Source: Stramenopiles sp. TOSAG23-3 (taxonomy: Eukaryota > Sar). Taken from it: 27,615 nt of DNA. The stretch is from the NCBI GenBank assembly GCA_900128585.1, contig LT642258.1, forward strand, positions 1 to 27,615, written 5' to 3'. Position 1 is the stretch's first letter, and the number at the start of each line of letters is the position of its first letter. The translations under genes were made by a program, and so were the position numbers. Positions 8,560-17,930 of the stretch are shown in pieces. Under the pieces are notes generated by a model. It worked only from the letters and a program-made list of their open reading frames with translations. It was not told the origin of the DNA and made no database searches.

Positions 8560-9993
8560 ATGGACTTCTTCGTATCGTTTTTGGTACAAATCAAACATGA
8601 GTTGCACCAAGCCCTGTTGCTTGACAAAACCATGGATGTTGATGTGGATTTGAGTGAACAGTGTCGAACGCATTTGACTAACGCTCTTTTGCTTATCCGA
8701 AACGTCAGTAGCCTAGAACCTAATTACAATTCAACGTTTTTTGATCTTTCGAAAGCTGTGATAGAAAAACGGCGGGATGAAAAGCTCGAAAACATGTTGG
8801 TGCAGTATCATCGGGCGCGGACGAACTGCTCGACGAAGTATGAGAAAGGAGATTTATCGGTCAAGGCATTCCCGTCAACAAACATGAACAGAGACTACCC
8901 CGGACAGTTCTCTACAATGATTGGTACCACACACAGCCATAGTAATACATCTTACGAATCTATTTTCGAAGGGTCGCTCATAATGCCTGACGCATTCCCC
9001 CACACGGAAGATACGAGCGTGTTTGGCAACGCTGGAGCGCTGGAAGCCATAAAAGATGTACTGCTGCTGCCGAAGATGTTTGCAGGCCATGGCTTCGAAG
9101 GTTCCTCCACGATTAGGCGCTTCCCGAGATCAATTTTGCTTAGTGGCCCCCCGGGCTGTGGAAAAACAACCATTATTCGTGCTGCAGCAAAAGTTGAAGA
9201 CGTTGCATTGCTGCCGATCTACCCATCGAGCATTACTTCGAAATTTATTGGGGACTCGGAAAAGTTTCTGCGGGCTGCTTTTTCTTTCGCTGCCAAGCAG
9301 ACTCCATGCATCTTGTTTTTTGATGAAATCGATTCTTTTTGCTCTCATCGCGGCGCTGCAATGGGCGATAATCCTCACGGGAGTGGAGTTTCAAGCTCTC
9401 GCGGCCTTTTGTCCGAATTTTTGATACTTATGACGGAGGTTTTGGAAATATACCGTGATAGACAAATTTACGTATTCGCAGCAACAAACAGATTGCAAGA
9501 CCTTGACAATGCAATTGTGCGGCGGTTCGAGAGAAGGGTTGTGGTCCCCTTGCCCACGTCAAAAGACCGAAACGATATGATAATGTATTATCTGTCCAAC
9601 ATAAATTCAAATTTATCCCAAGAAGACTATACTTACATATCCAGACAGTGTGAGGGTTGGAATGGTTCAGACATCAAACTTTTGTGTCGAGAAGCGGCCA
9701 TGATTCCTGTCCGAGAAGCAGCATGCGATGGACAATCGCCCCGAAGCGACAACGATGGAGGCACCACAACTTTAGAGGAAACCCGACTCAATGACCCCTT
9801 CCGACCTTTAGAGAGGCGGGACTTTCACGCAGCGTTTCGATCGTTCATTCCTGTTTTATGCGAATCTGCTGTTCCCAAGAAAGAAGAGTCTATGGCACAA
9901 GGTGATGCTACAACAAGCTCCAAGACCGAGAAGCGACCCGAATCCGAAGCGACAGAAGACCCACGAAGGAACGTAAGATACGATGTTCAGTAA
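8560..9993 (+). CDS. AAA ATPase of the katanin/spastin/VPS4 (meiotic) clade
   Basis: Predicted 477-aa ATPase with one AAA module. Walker A SGPPGCGKTT has Lys202; Walker B ILFFDEID has Glu256; sensor 1 is AATNR (307-311); the arginine-finger region is RRFERR (321-326). The pore-loop segment SKFIGDSEK and the helix GWNGSDIKLLCREAAMIPVREA are typical of the clade containing katanin p60, spastin, fidgetin, VPS4 and Msp1/ATAD1. The N-terminal 130 residues contain helices but no MIT or katanin domain that I recognise, so microtubule severing, ESCRT disassembly and membrane extraction remain open. Its C terminus, after RPLERRDFHAAF, is a polar tail. The stop codon is embedded in CAGTAAGTATT, which resembles a strong splice donor, so the true C terminus may lie in a downstream exon. 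Confidence 0.9.
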   Translation: MDFFVSFLVQIKHELHQALLLDKTMDVDVDLSEQCRTHLTNALLLIRNVSSLEPNYNSTFFDLSKAVIEKRRDEKLENMLVQYHRARTNCSTKYEKGDLSVKAFPSTNMNRDYPGQFSTMIGTTHSHSNTSYESIFEGSLIMPDAFPHTEDTSVFGNAGALEAIKDVLLLPKMFAGHGFEGSSTIRRFPRSILLSGPPGCGKTTIIRAAAKVEDVALLPIYPSSITSKFIGDSEKFLRAAFSFAAKQTPCILFFDEIDSFCSHRGAAMGDNPHGSGVSSSRGLLSEFLILMTEVLEIYRDRQIYVFAATNRLQDLDNAIVRRFERRVVVPLPTSKDRNDMIMYYLSNINSNLSQEDYTYISRQCEGWNGSDIKLLCREAAMIPVREAACDGQSPRSDNDGGTTTLEETRLNDPFRPLERRDFHAAFRSFIPVLCESAVPKKEESMAQGDATTSSKTEKRPESEATEDPRRNVRYDVQ

Positions 9994-10074
9994 GTATTAA
10001 AGTAACATACGAGGAGGAGGAGTACTTGGTTGTTCTGAAACGCGCCGCCGTCGTTCGAAGTTTTGCTTCTCGGC

Positions 10075-10245
10075 ATGGACTACAACCTTGGCGTGGAACA
10101 GCGGGCAAGGCAGCACGGCATTGGCATCGAGAAGCTGAAGAGAAAAGAAATGCTCGATGTTAGCAGCAGCGACAGCAGCAGCAGCAGCGAGGAGGAACCG
10201 GTGAACGCGAAACGGACGAATTTTAAAACCAGTTACTATAAATAA
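10075..10245 (+). CDS. Short Ser/Glu-rich ORF, separate small gene or last exon of the AAA ATPase
   Basis: A 56-codon frame begins at ATG 10075 and ends in TAA overlapping AATAAA (10241-10246), a likely poly(A) signal. It encodes a basic start, an acidic phosphorylatable tract (SSSDSSSSSEEE) and a basic end FKTSYYK. It lies 81 bp after the AAA ATPase stop on the same strand and in the same frame, with no AATAAA between. Removing GTAAGT at 9990 through an AAG ending at 10109 (120 nt) would fuse it in frame to the ATPase. I recognise no family. Either it is a small protein, a C-terminal tail exon, or chance. Confidence 0.4.
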   Translation: MDYNLGVEQRARQHGIGIEKLKRKEMLDVSSSDSSSSSEEEPVNAKRTNFKTSYYK

Positions 10246-10633
10246 ATGGCTTGCTAATCAATCATCCTTATTTTATTTGGGTTATAAAAAAAACAAATTA
10301 TAGTATGTTTTAAGACTCTCATTTTATTAAATCAATTACTATTTCAGTTCCAACCTTAATCCTATCTTGATGTTTTAATTTGATTTTTTAATTTCTTTCG
10401 TTTCGTCGTTGATGATTATTTGGGTTATATATACGCGTATATAACAAACAAAAAGTGTACATTTGGAATAATACCAAATTAAGTAAGTGAGAAGATAAAC
10501 GAACAAAAATGCCGACAATCCCTATCAGCGCTTTTCTAGTTGGCATCGTTTGTGTTTGAACGTTTCTGCTGCCTTTTTTTTTTTTTACTCTAGAGGAGGA
10601 AGAATAACCGGTTGGTTGAAGTTGGGGAACGAA
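10246..10633. promoter_or_regulatory. Leader of the VIT/vWA gene with likely 5' UTR intron and short upstream ORF
   Basis: A strong donor AAGTAAGTGAG (GT at 10483) and a poly-T acceptor ending TTTACTCTAG at 10593 define a likely 111-nt leader intron before the ATG at 10634. Inside it, ATG at 10509 opens a 16-codon upstream ORF ending TGA at 10559, which would be removed by splicing. A 16-bp perfect palindrome centred on ACGCGT lies at 10428-10443. All of this is inferred from sequence signals. Confidence 0.45.
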
Positions 10634-13600
10634 ATGGGGAACGCGTTTAAGAAAACTGTTGGCGCGCCTGTTGTGCAAGTCAAGTACAAAGAACGGAAGG
10701 ACCCCGTGAAACTGACAAAAGCCGATGTTAATGTTGTCGTCCGTGGCGCGTTTATTGAGAGCCGGGTGCGGCTTGCGTTTACAAACCCATACAAAATGAC
10801 GGTAGAAGCGGAGGTCTGCATCCCGCTGCCTGAGAACGCAACGGTGTGTAAATTTGGCACTTTGAACACGAGCGCCGACGTCCCTGCTGGCGACAAAATG
10901 ATTTGGGCAACAATCGTGGAGAAGGAAAAGGGGCGCATCACCTTTGACACGGAGGTCCGGGAAGATGGCGCCAAAACGGCGCTGCTGGAAGGAATCGCGG
11001 ACGGAGGAAACAATTACCGTGCGAGAATTTGGCCGCTTCCTCCTGGTGTCGATTATACGATTGAGTTGCGCTATTTTGACAAAATATCCCCGCCTCGCTT
11101 AGCACCCCACGACTCTCTCAGTGTACAGAAACATACGGGTTTAAGGGGGCTCCCGAATCCCTTGTTGGGGTACATTTCTAACTTTTTGGTACTACATGAC
11201 TTGATGCGTTTATCTAAGACCAGCACCCAGTTCCACGATTTCACCGCTCCGTCCGTCATTTCTTTGCCCACTCTGTTGGTGGACGCAGCCGACCAACTCA
11301 CTGTCACGGTCGAGTGCGAAAAAATGGGGAAGCCAATGTTTCACTGGGGAGGCGAGAAGTCTTCTGCCGTCCCCTTGTCGGCGAAAGAACGGACCGCTGC
11401 TGAGACAGGCGTGTTGACGTCCTTTACGACTGCGCTAAATAAAGGTCACCGCGAGTCGAGGTTGTGCCTTCCGCTTCCCTCCTTGCTGGGGGGTCAGACG
11501 TCGGTTGCAGTGGAAGAGTCACCAACAGACGGAGAGACTTATTTTTCTTTCGTAGACATTGCCGTGGGCGTTCCTGCACTCGCTGCTAATCAGATCTATG
11601 CCGGATCACCGCAGCCGCTGTACGGAATTGTATGGGATACATCCATGTCTCACGGGAACATAATGAACGCGGATAATCACAACCGGTTGGATAAGGAGAT
11701 CGAGGTCGCCGTAGCGTGGGCGGACGGGCTACCCAAAGGGTTTTCGATAAAATTGTTGTCATTCTCTCACGAACTGAAAGTCGTGCTGGACGACATCACT
11801 AGCTCAGAAGCGCTTGAGCATGCGTTGCAAAATTTGACGTACTGTGGGGCCACCGATGCCACCCTGCTGTCGGGCCTCAATGACCATGGCGCTCACGTAA
11901 AGTACTGGGTGGTAGCGACCGACGGGGTCTCAACTTGTGGGGCGGACTGCACGTTCCCTTCTACGTTACCTTGCGCTCCGTGCTTCACGATTTCCGCCTC
12001 GGCAGTAACGAATGGACCAGTGCTCAAACGGCTAGCGTCCGGGACGGGAGGCATGTACCTTGCACTACTATCTCCGCAAGGGTCTCTCCACGATGTCGTT
12101 GCAGCGATTGGAAAGGTACCATTTGGTGTCCAGAACATCAAGTTTAACAGGGACCATTTGGAAAAGGTGGAGCCGTCCGCTTCGTTTGCCGCGATGAACA
12201 ATGGTGATCGTTTGCACGTCACTGGTCGGTTAAAAAATGGCATTGCAAAGACAACGATCCGCATATCCTACGGGTTTTTGAACCATCCCCCCAGCTTTGT
12301 TCGCACGTGTGTGATTTTCAACGGGGGGGCAAAGAAGGTTGGCACGGTAGTGCCTCGTTTATGGGCGTCGCACCAGGTGAAAGCAATCCTGTGCCAGGAC
12401 GAAGATGCCCCTGCCCGGAAAGAAAAGCTGCTGCGTCTAGGCCGACAGTTTGGCCTGGTAACACCTGGCAGCAGCCTCTTGGTCCTTACGGAACTGACGC
12501 AATACTTGAAGCATGGCATATCACCGCCGGCGTCCTTACCGCGATTAGCAGAAGAGTACCGGGTGAAAATGGCTCAAAACGCTTCGCAGCTGGACGAAGA
12601 AAGGGAGACAAAATTGAAACGCATTGCGGGAATGTGGGAACGGCGTGTAAAATGGTGGAACAGTAACTTCGACGACGACGACTGCGAGGAAGAGATAGAA
12701 GTTGCCGGAGGACTATTTGGGGGTGACGAAAGCGATTGCGATGACGATGCCTCCGAGCTATTACAGGCGTCAGCGTCAGCGTTTAGGTGTGCACCTCGAA
12801 GGCTAATGAAGAAGGGCAAGGGGGCAAAAAAGAAAACCCCGAAGACTGGCGCTATAAAACTCGCCGGGTGGAACCCTGACATGCCGTACATCGCCAGCAT
12901 AGAAGCGCAGTACAATGCGCCTGGAAAGAGTGATCTCGACGAGGCCCAGCCACGCCCAAAGGCCGTAATGGCAGCCTACTATAAACAGAGAAGAACGTAC
13001 GGTTTATCTCCTGCGTTTTACTTTGATGTAGCCTCCAAACTTTTTGAGTACAGCCGGGCTAATACCTCCAACGCAGGGTCCGATAGTGTGTACAAGGAGA
13101 AGGCCGTCAGCGTACTCTTATCGGTGCTAGAGCTTGGGGTGAACGATGCCAAGCTGATGCGCTTGGTAGGGTACATGCTGTACGTTAATGCTGAAACAAA
13201 GCTAGCCAAACGTGTGTTCAAACAAGTCCTCACGCAAAGCCCTAGCGAGCCCCAAAGTCATCGTGACTATGCCCTGGTTGTTGCGCAGGAAGTCGAAGCA
13301 CTGTTGGAGCCGTGCGTGGACGGAGCATTCCCCAGTCCACTGCCCACCCCGGTCGTCGAGAGAATTCACGATTTGACGCGAACGTCGCTATCCCACTTTG
13401 CAAGAATTGTGACTGGAAAATGGGACAGTAGGTTCGATGAGATCGAACTGACTGCCCTGATGGAAATGAACGCGTTTATTGCCCGCTGTCGAGCAAAGGC
13501 CGCTGAAACGTTTTTTCTGAAACTGCAGACAAACGAGAAACTGGAGTCGCGCGAAAACCTTCTGGACATGGCAAGGCCTGGCCTTCCCTCAAGCGAAAGA

Positions 13601-14107
13601 CTTCCCCCAGAGCTTCTGGTAAACCTCCATCTCGATGTTAGAGTCAGCATGGGTTGGGATACAGATAATACTGACATTGACTTGCATGTTTTCGAACCGA
13701 CCGGTGAAAATGCTTACTATGGAAATCCCCGAACGAGAATTGGTGGTGCAGTGTCAAGAGATTTTACCAGGGGGTATGGGCCTGAAGAGTACATGCTGAA
13801 GTCAGCCATGCCAGGAAAGTACGTCGTGTCTGCAAAATATTACGCTAGTCATCGGCAAGACCTTGCGGGGGCTACGTCAGTGTTGTTGAATTTGACGTAT
13901 GATTTTGGTCGCCCAGAAGAAAAGTCTTCCCTGACGGCCATTCGATTGAATGAAAACAAGGAAAAAATTCAGGTAGGGGAGTTTTTCGTGGAAGAGAAAC
14001 TGTCGTCCCAGGGTACGAGTGAGTCAAAAGCGGACGAGACTGGCGAAGATAGCGCGGGGGAAGTCCATTTAGCGTTCATGGATTCCAACGGTTCGGGGGA
14101 TTACTAA
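10634..14107 (+). CDS. VIT and vWA protein with F-box-like insert and C-terminal DUF2135
   Basis: Predicted 1157 aa. The frame extends upstream but ATG at 10634 gives MGNAFKKT, a good N-myristoylation start, so membrane attachment is likely. A VIT domain spans about 8-150. A segment at 170-205 (LPNPLLGYISNFLVLHDLMRL) looks like an F-box inserted before the vWA domain. The vWA domain (about 325-490) keeps metal-site residues Asp335, Ser337, Ser339 (DTSMS), Thr407 or Thr410, and Asp430 (ATDGVST). The region to about 660 matches VIT-vWA proteins (LWA, FGLVTPGSSLLVL). An acidic linker and a TPR-like helical region follow. Residues 1005-1110 (MGWDTDNTDIDLHV, RGYGPEEYML, PGKYVVSAKYY) are DUF2135. 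VIT-vWA proteins are scaffolds of poorly known function. AATAAA follows the stop at 14109. Confidence 0.88.
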   Translation: MGNAFKKTVGAPVVQVKYKERKDPVKLTKADVNVVVRGAFIESRVRLAFTNPYKMTVEAEVCIPLPENATVCKFGTLNTSADVPAGDKMIWATIVEKEKGRITFDTEVREDGAKTALLEGIADGGNNYRARIWPLPPGVDYTIELRYFDKISPPRLAPHDSLSVQKHTGLRGLPNPLLGYISNFLVLHDLMRLSKTSTQFHDFTAPSVISLPTLLVDAADQLTVTVECEKMGKPMFHWGGEKSSAVPLSAKERTAAETGVLTSFTTALNKGHRESRLCLPLPSLLGGQTSVAVEESPTDGETYFSFVDIAVGVPALAANQIYAGSPQPLYGIVWDTSMSHGNIMNADNHNRLDKEIEVAVAWADGLPKGFSIKLLSFSHELKVVLDDITSSEALEHALQNLTYCGATDATLLSGLNDHGAHVKYWVVATDGVSTCGADCTFPSTLPCAPCFTISASAVTNGPVLKRLASGTGGMYLALLSPQGSLHDVVAAIGKVPFGVQNIKFNRDHLEKVEPSASFAAMNNGDRLHVTGRLKNGIAKTTIRISYGFLNHPPSFVRTCVIFNGGAKKVGTVVPRLWASHQVKAILCQDEDAPARKEKLLRLGRQFGLVTPGSSLLVLTELTQYLKHGISPPASLPRLAEEYRVKMAQNASQLDEERETKLKRIAGMWERRVKWWNSNFDDDDCEEEIEVAGGLFGGDESDCDDDASELLQASASAFRCAPRRLMKKGKGAKKKTPKTGAIKLAGWNPDMPYIASIEAQYNAPGKSDLDEAQPRPKAVMAAYYKQRRTYGLSPAFYFDVASKLFEYSRANTSNAGSDSVYKEKAVSVLLSVLELGVNDAKLMRLVGYMLYVNAETKLAKRVFKQVLTQSPSEPQSHRDYALVVAQEVEALLEPCVDGAFPSPLPTPVVERIHDLTRTSLSHFARIVTGKWDSRFDEIELTALMEMNAFIARCRAKAAETFFLKLQTNEKLESRENLLDMARPGLPSSERLPPELLVNLHLDVRVSMGWDTDNTDIDLHVFEPTGENAYYGNPRTRIGGAVSRDFTRGYGPEEYMLKSAMPGKYVVSAKYYASHRQDLAGATSVLLNLTYDFGRPEEKSSLTAIRLNENKEKIQVGEFFVEEKLSSQGTSESKADETGEDSAGEVHLAFMDSNGSGDY

Positions 14108-14149
14108 GAATAAATGCTTGTGCAAGCTTGGATTTGCATAAACCCGGTG

Positions 14150-14585
14150 ATGAATCGTGGATGCTGTAATTTACTTCCAGTAATTTACTAAGGTGACCTC
14201 CCCCAAGGACGGAAGTACATTGAAAACTCCGAGCCAACACCGCCAAGACCGCACGTAAGTCGGCACGAGAAAAAAGAGAAACCAAAACCGCATCTGAGTT
14301 ACAAAGGAGGTGTGTGTGCCTTCTTCTATAATATCTTCTCTGCGACGTGACTAAAATAAGGGTAGTAAGCCATATCTATGCTATTCCGATGATAACTAAA
14401 AAATAAATAATGATGTGCTGCTGTATAATATCATAAGTTTTGTGCTCTACTATTTTGGACAGTTGACGAGAACCGGGGAAACGCATCTCAGCAACAGCCC
14501 CCCGACGCCGCCAGAACAGAAACGGGCCATGGAGGAACCCCCTGAAAAAAAGGACGACCGCAATTATAATAGGTTATTTGCGTAA
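14150..14585 (+). CDS. Candidate small spliced gene in the convergent gap
   Basis: Three segments can be joined: 14150-14165 (MNRGC plus one base), 14193-14254 and 14463-14585. Donor GTAAGTCGG at 14255 pairs with acceptor CTACTATTTTGGACAG ending 14462, removing 208 nt and joining NSEPTPPRPH in phase to LTRTGETHLS. The last exon continues SNSPPTPPEQKRAMEEPPEK and ends RNYNRLFA-TAA. The two Pro-rich NS-PTPP motifs on either side of the junction support a real protein of about 66 aa. The first intron (14166-14192) would be only 27 nt, so the start is doubtful. No family recognised. The gene would lie between convergent VIT/vWA and CENP-C genes. Confidence 0.4.
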
Positions 14586-14715
14586 ATAATTTTGTGATTT
14601 AATTTAGAGTAGGGGCCACGCGAGTTTGAATTTTTCAACTGAGTACAAAGCAAAAACTCACAAAAATTTACCGGGCGCGCGGTGGAGGTGCAAAAACTGG
14701 CGAACGGGACTCGTC

Positions 14716-16191
14716 TCAAACGGAGGCAACGACGTCAACAACGGTGTAATACAGCTGTGCCGGTGTTTTCAGGCTCAAGTTCTGTATTTCATAGAACGAT
14801 TTTGGAGGAACCAAGAATATATCCCCCGGGCTTACCTGAGTCTTTTTGTTGTTGATAGTTACTAAGACACCCTTTTCCGCACAACGGTGGACGTGAAACA
14901 ATTGGGCGGCATCACCACTGCTTTCTGGGTCTTTCACAGCCTCTGGGCGAAGCTCAACCACCCCGGTCCGGAGCGTGTCGTGGATGAAGGCTGCTGCTGC
15001 ACGCGTTTCTGCTTTTTCGCCATTTTTTGTCTCGTTTTCAGACGTAGAGCACGGCAGGCTTTGGAACGCCAAATTTTCTGCACGCTTGACCAGTTCTACT
15101 TGCGCCGTGCGGTCGTCTCCCAAGTCGATTTCGATACTGGGCATTTCCGTTTCCACATCCTCGGGCAATACGATGGGCTCATACCCAACTCGTCTCTTCT
15201 TGCGCGGCTTCTTAGCTGGCGTAGGTTTTGAAAGGCGTTCAATGCCTTTTGCCACAGGTAGGACCTGGCCCAGACCATCATTTGTGCGCTCATAAACAAT
15301 TCGCTCATTCTTCCAGTACTCCAGCGGCTTCACGCGCACGCGTTTCGAGCGGCGTAGGCCCGGTTGGCGAATGGGCGATTCCATTGCATTCGCCGCCGCC
15401 TCCATGCGCTTTCGTGTGGAATCCGCAGCAGACCTTCCGGCCGTCTGCGGGCTAAAGTCGCTACGGTCCAGCAAACTGTTGTCCGCAGACGGGCTATTCA
15501 CTAGGGCGGATTGGTCTTGGGCCTCGCTCATCATGGTGTCGTCCTCAGAGGAGGAGGAAGGCATGGCGGAAGTTTCCGAGTCCGACTGGTCCGGGGGGCT
15601 GAAGGACTTGGCACTACTACTACTGCTGCTTGTGCTCAGGTTCATCTGGCTTCCCTCCGGCGACATCATCGACGCATCTGGACTGTTCGACTTGATAGGA
15701 CTTTGGTCGCTGGTAAAGGAGGTGGCTCGCACCTCGTTGTTCACGCTAGGGTCGCTTGAAGTGCTGCCAGCACCATTGGCGAAAAGCTCCCTGCGGGCCG
15801 CATCGTCCGCGGCGGACTCCGACTCGACGCTCGCCCCTTCTGCCCGGGAGGACGGCACTTGAGCCCCGTCACGGTCTGTGTCGTCTCCGCTGGTTTCCAA
15901 GGGACTTTCTATGTCCGTCGACATCCGGTTTGTTGCTGGGGACGCGAAGAAATCGCTGACATCCTCAAAGCCCTCTGCGTCCCTATCAACGGACGTCCGT
16001 GCTTTCCGGCCAGACCTCCGACCCCGTTCGGCCGGGTCCACGCTGTAGCGTCTATTCTCTTGCGCCATTCGCTTCAAGTGGGATCGACGCTGTCGCCTGG
16101 ACAAGCCAAACTTCGGCACTGGCGCAGGAGACCCCATGCTCTGCTTGTTCGTATCTGCAGCAGCAAGCACTGCTTCGTTTGTTCGCGGCAT
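14716..16191 (-). CDS. CENPC: Centromere protein C (CENP-C/Mif2)
   Basis: Predicted 491 aa from ATG at 16191 (M-PRTNEAV). CENP-C binds CENP-A nucleosomes and bridges them to the outer kinetochore. Three conserved parts are visible. Residues 57-83 (RGRRSGRKAR, then GFEDVSDFF) resemble the Mif2 N-terminal motif that contacts the Mis12 complex. Residues 280-302 (RRSKRVRVKPLEYWKNERIV) are the CENP-C motif, with the Arg and Trp that engage the nucleosome acidic patch and CENP-A tail. Residues 410-488 (LFHVHR, GVLVTINNKK, VSPGDIFLVPP) form the cupin dimerisation domain. The middle is Ser/Asp-rich and probably disordered and phosphorylated. The pairing of CENP-C motif and cupin makes the identification secure. 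The promoter faces the long spacer at 16192-18680. Confidence 0.95.
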   Translation of the reverse strand: MPRTNEAVLAAADTNKQSMGSPAPVPKFGLSRRQRRSHLKRMAQENRRYSVDPAERGRRSGRKARTSVDRDAEGFEDVSDFFASPATNRMSTDIESPLETSGDDTDRDGAQVPSSRAEGASVESESAADDAARRELFANGAGSTSSDPSVNNEVRATSFTSDQSPIKSNSPDASMMSPEGSQMNLSTSSSSSSAKSFSPPDQSDSETSAMPSSSSEDDTMMSEAQDQSALVNSPSADNSLLDRSDFSPQTAGRSAADSTRKRMEAAANAMESPIRQPGLRRSKRVRVKPLEYWKNERIVYERTNDGLGQVLPVAKGIERLSKPTPAKKPRKKRRVGYEPIVLPEDVETEMPSIEIDLGDDRTAQVELVKRAENLAFQSLPCSTSENETKNGEKAETRAAAAFIHDTLRTGVVELRPEAVKDPESSGDAAQLFHVHRCAEKGVLVTINNKKTQVSPGDIFLVPPKSFYEIQNLSLKTPAQLYYTVVDVVASV

Positions 16192-17554
16192 GATAAATAA
16201 AGTGTTGGTGTTTGGCAATTCTTTTCAGGCTCCGTTCAATGGGTGTTGCGAGACTTGGATATATATATTACCACGTGCTGGATTTACGGGCAAGGGCTGG
16301 TCTGTTTCGTTCTTCAAGCAAAACGTCGAAAGAATGAAACTTATAATTCAACGAGTGCTATCGAATTATAAACGCAAATTCGTCTTCAATATTTATCGCT
16401 TTAAAATTATCTTAGTTCTCATTTCCATTTCTATTTTACATAATTGACCGTTTGTGTAAAATGGAAACTGTGTTGCTTTTACCGTGCGTGCGTGCGATGA
16501 TAAAATTGAGATGGAGGTTCTTCTTCTTTCTTCTGTTATTTTTTTTCTCAAATTCATTATAAATTAAGGGATATAATATCAATTTAATATTATTGTTTTG
16601 TTAAATAATATATTTTACTATTATATTAATAATTAATAGACAATATAATTACCTTAATTACTAATGAGTGCCATTTTATTTTATTTTTTTTTTAGAAGAA
16701 GAAGAAGGAATCTCGCGGTAGTTATTAATATTTTTTTTCAATGTTTATTTAATAGGTAAATAGCATTTCATTGAATGATTGATAATAATGATCCATTTTT
16801 TTCTGTTTTCATTCTTTCTTTCTTTCTTTCTTTGTTTCTTTCTTCTTGGTTCTAATATGCAGTAGCAGGACTATAATGTACCTACTAATTAACACTCAAA
16901 ATAATGGATTGATTGATTTACTAGTAAATACAGGAATATAGCATAGAGTGAAATAATTGGAGGGAACGGTGAAAAAATAACAACGATTTTTAGGAGGGAA
17001 TTTTCACTTTGTTTCTTTACAGCAAAGTAGTACTGCTATGGTATACTTTGCTGTGTCTATATTAGGATTAAATAATATAAGCAGGAGAGAGCGCTCTGAT
17101 ATCTGATAGCTACAATAGATGAACTTTCATTTATATTGATAGGATATTATATATACTTGTTGGTATATAAGACTATGAAGAAAACGGTGGTAATACCAGA
17201 GTTGTACCACAAAGAGCAGGAACAACCAATGAAAGAAATAGAATAAAAGGAAGATACCGTACAGTATTATTTATAAAAAATTGTATACTTGTACTGTATG
17301 TACAAGAAGTACTAAATAGATTAGTTTTTGTTTTTATTAATATTTGGCTTGAAGAATGAACGTTACAAAGCAAAGCCAAATTTTTTTACTGGTGTGCCTT
17401 GTACACCTATTATATTTACCTAACTAACTACCCAAACTAACAACCACTTCTTCTTGCTTGATGCTACTGAATGTTAGGCCCCGTTAACCCCTCCTTCTTC
17501 TCTTTCCTGGTGCCTCGCCTCCACTGTCTCTCACAGATTTTATCTTGTTAGACA

Positions 17555-17596
17555 CCCTACACCCTACACCCTACACCCTACACCCTACACCCTACA
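17555..17596. repeat. Interstitial telomere-like repeat, six perfect CCCTACA units
   Basis: Six exact copies of CCCTACA stand in tandem, flanked by a partial ACA on the left and a variant CCT on the right. The reverse strand reads TGTAGGG, one base from the TTTAGGG telomere repeat common in plants and many protists. The tract lies inside AT-rich DNA between genes. Whether this species uses this repeat at its chromosome ends is unknown. Confidence 0.85.
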
Positions 17597-17905
17597 GCCT
17601 GCCACTACTAGTAGTCGTCTAGTCCCAATCAATCCAAGTTAGTACGGTCCGTATATCATAGTATAATACAATAAATACATAGTAAGGGATGAATGAAAGT
17701 TCTAGTCCAAGTTAGTCGTCTATAGTTTTAATACGTTGAATAGAGTACATTAAAAGAGTGTTCTAGTTAAGCCAAGTTGGTTTTATTTTATTTAGTATAT
17801 TTATTATTGTACATATTTTAAATTATACTGTGACACTGTGACATTACATTTTCATATTATTATTATTTATTTACGCCCCACCACCACAACAAGGACAGGC
17901 GGCGA

Positions 17906-17930
17906 CCCCCCCCCCCCCCCCCCCCCAAAA

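Noticed and set aside
14887-15862. Several open frames on the plus strand (14887-15231, 15371-15862)
   Set aside because: They are antisense shadows of CENP-C, whose motifs on the minus strand are clear. The apparent proteins are low-complexity Ser/Leu/Arg.
17173-17379. Minus-strand ORF of 68 codons in the long spacer
   Set aside because: AT-rich composition, no recognisable motif and no support beyond its length.
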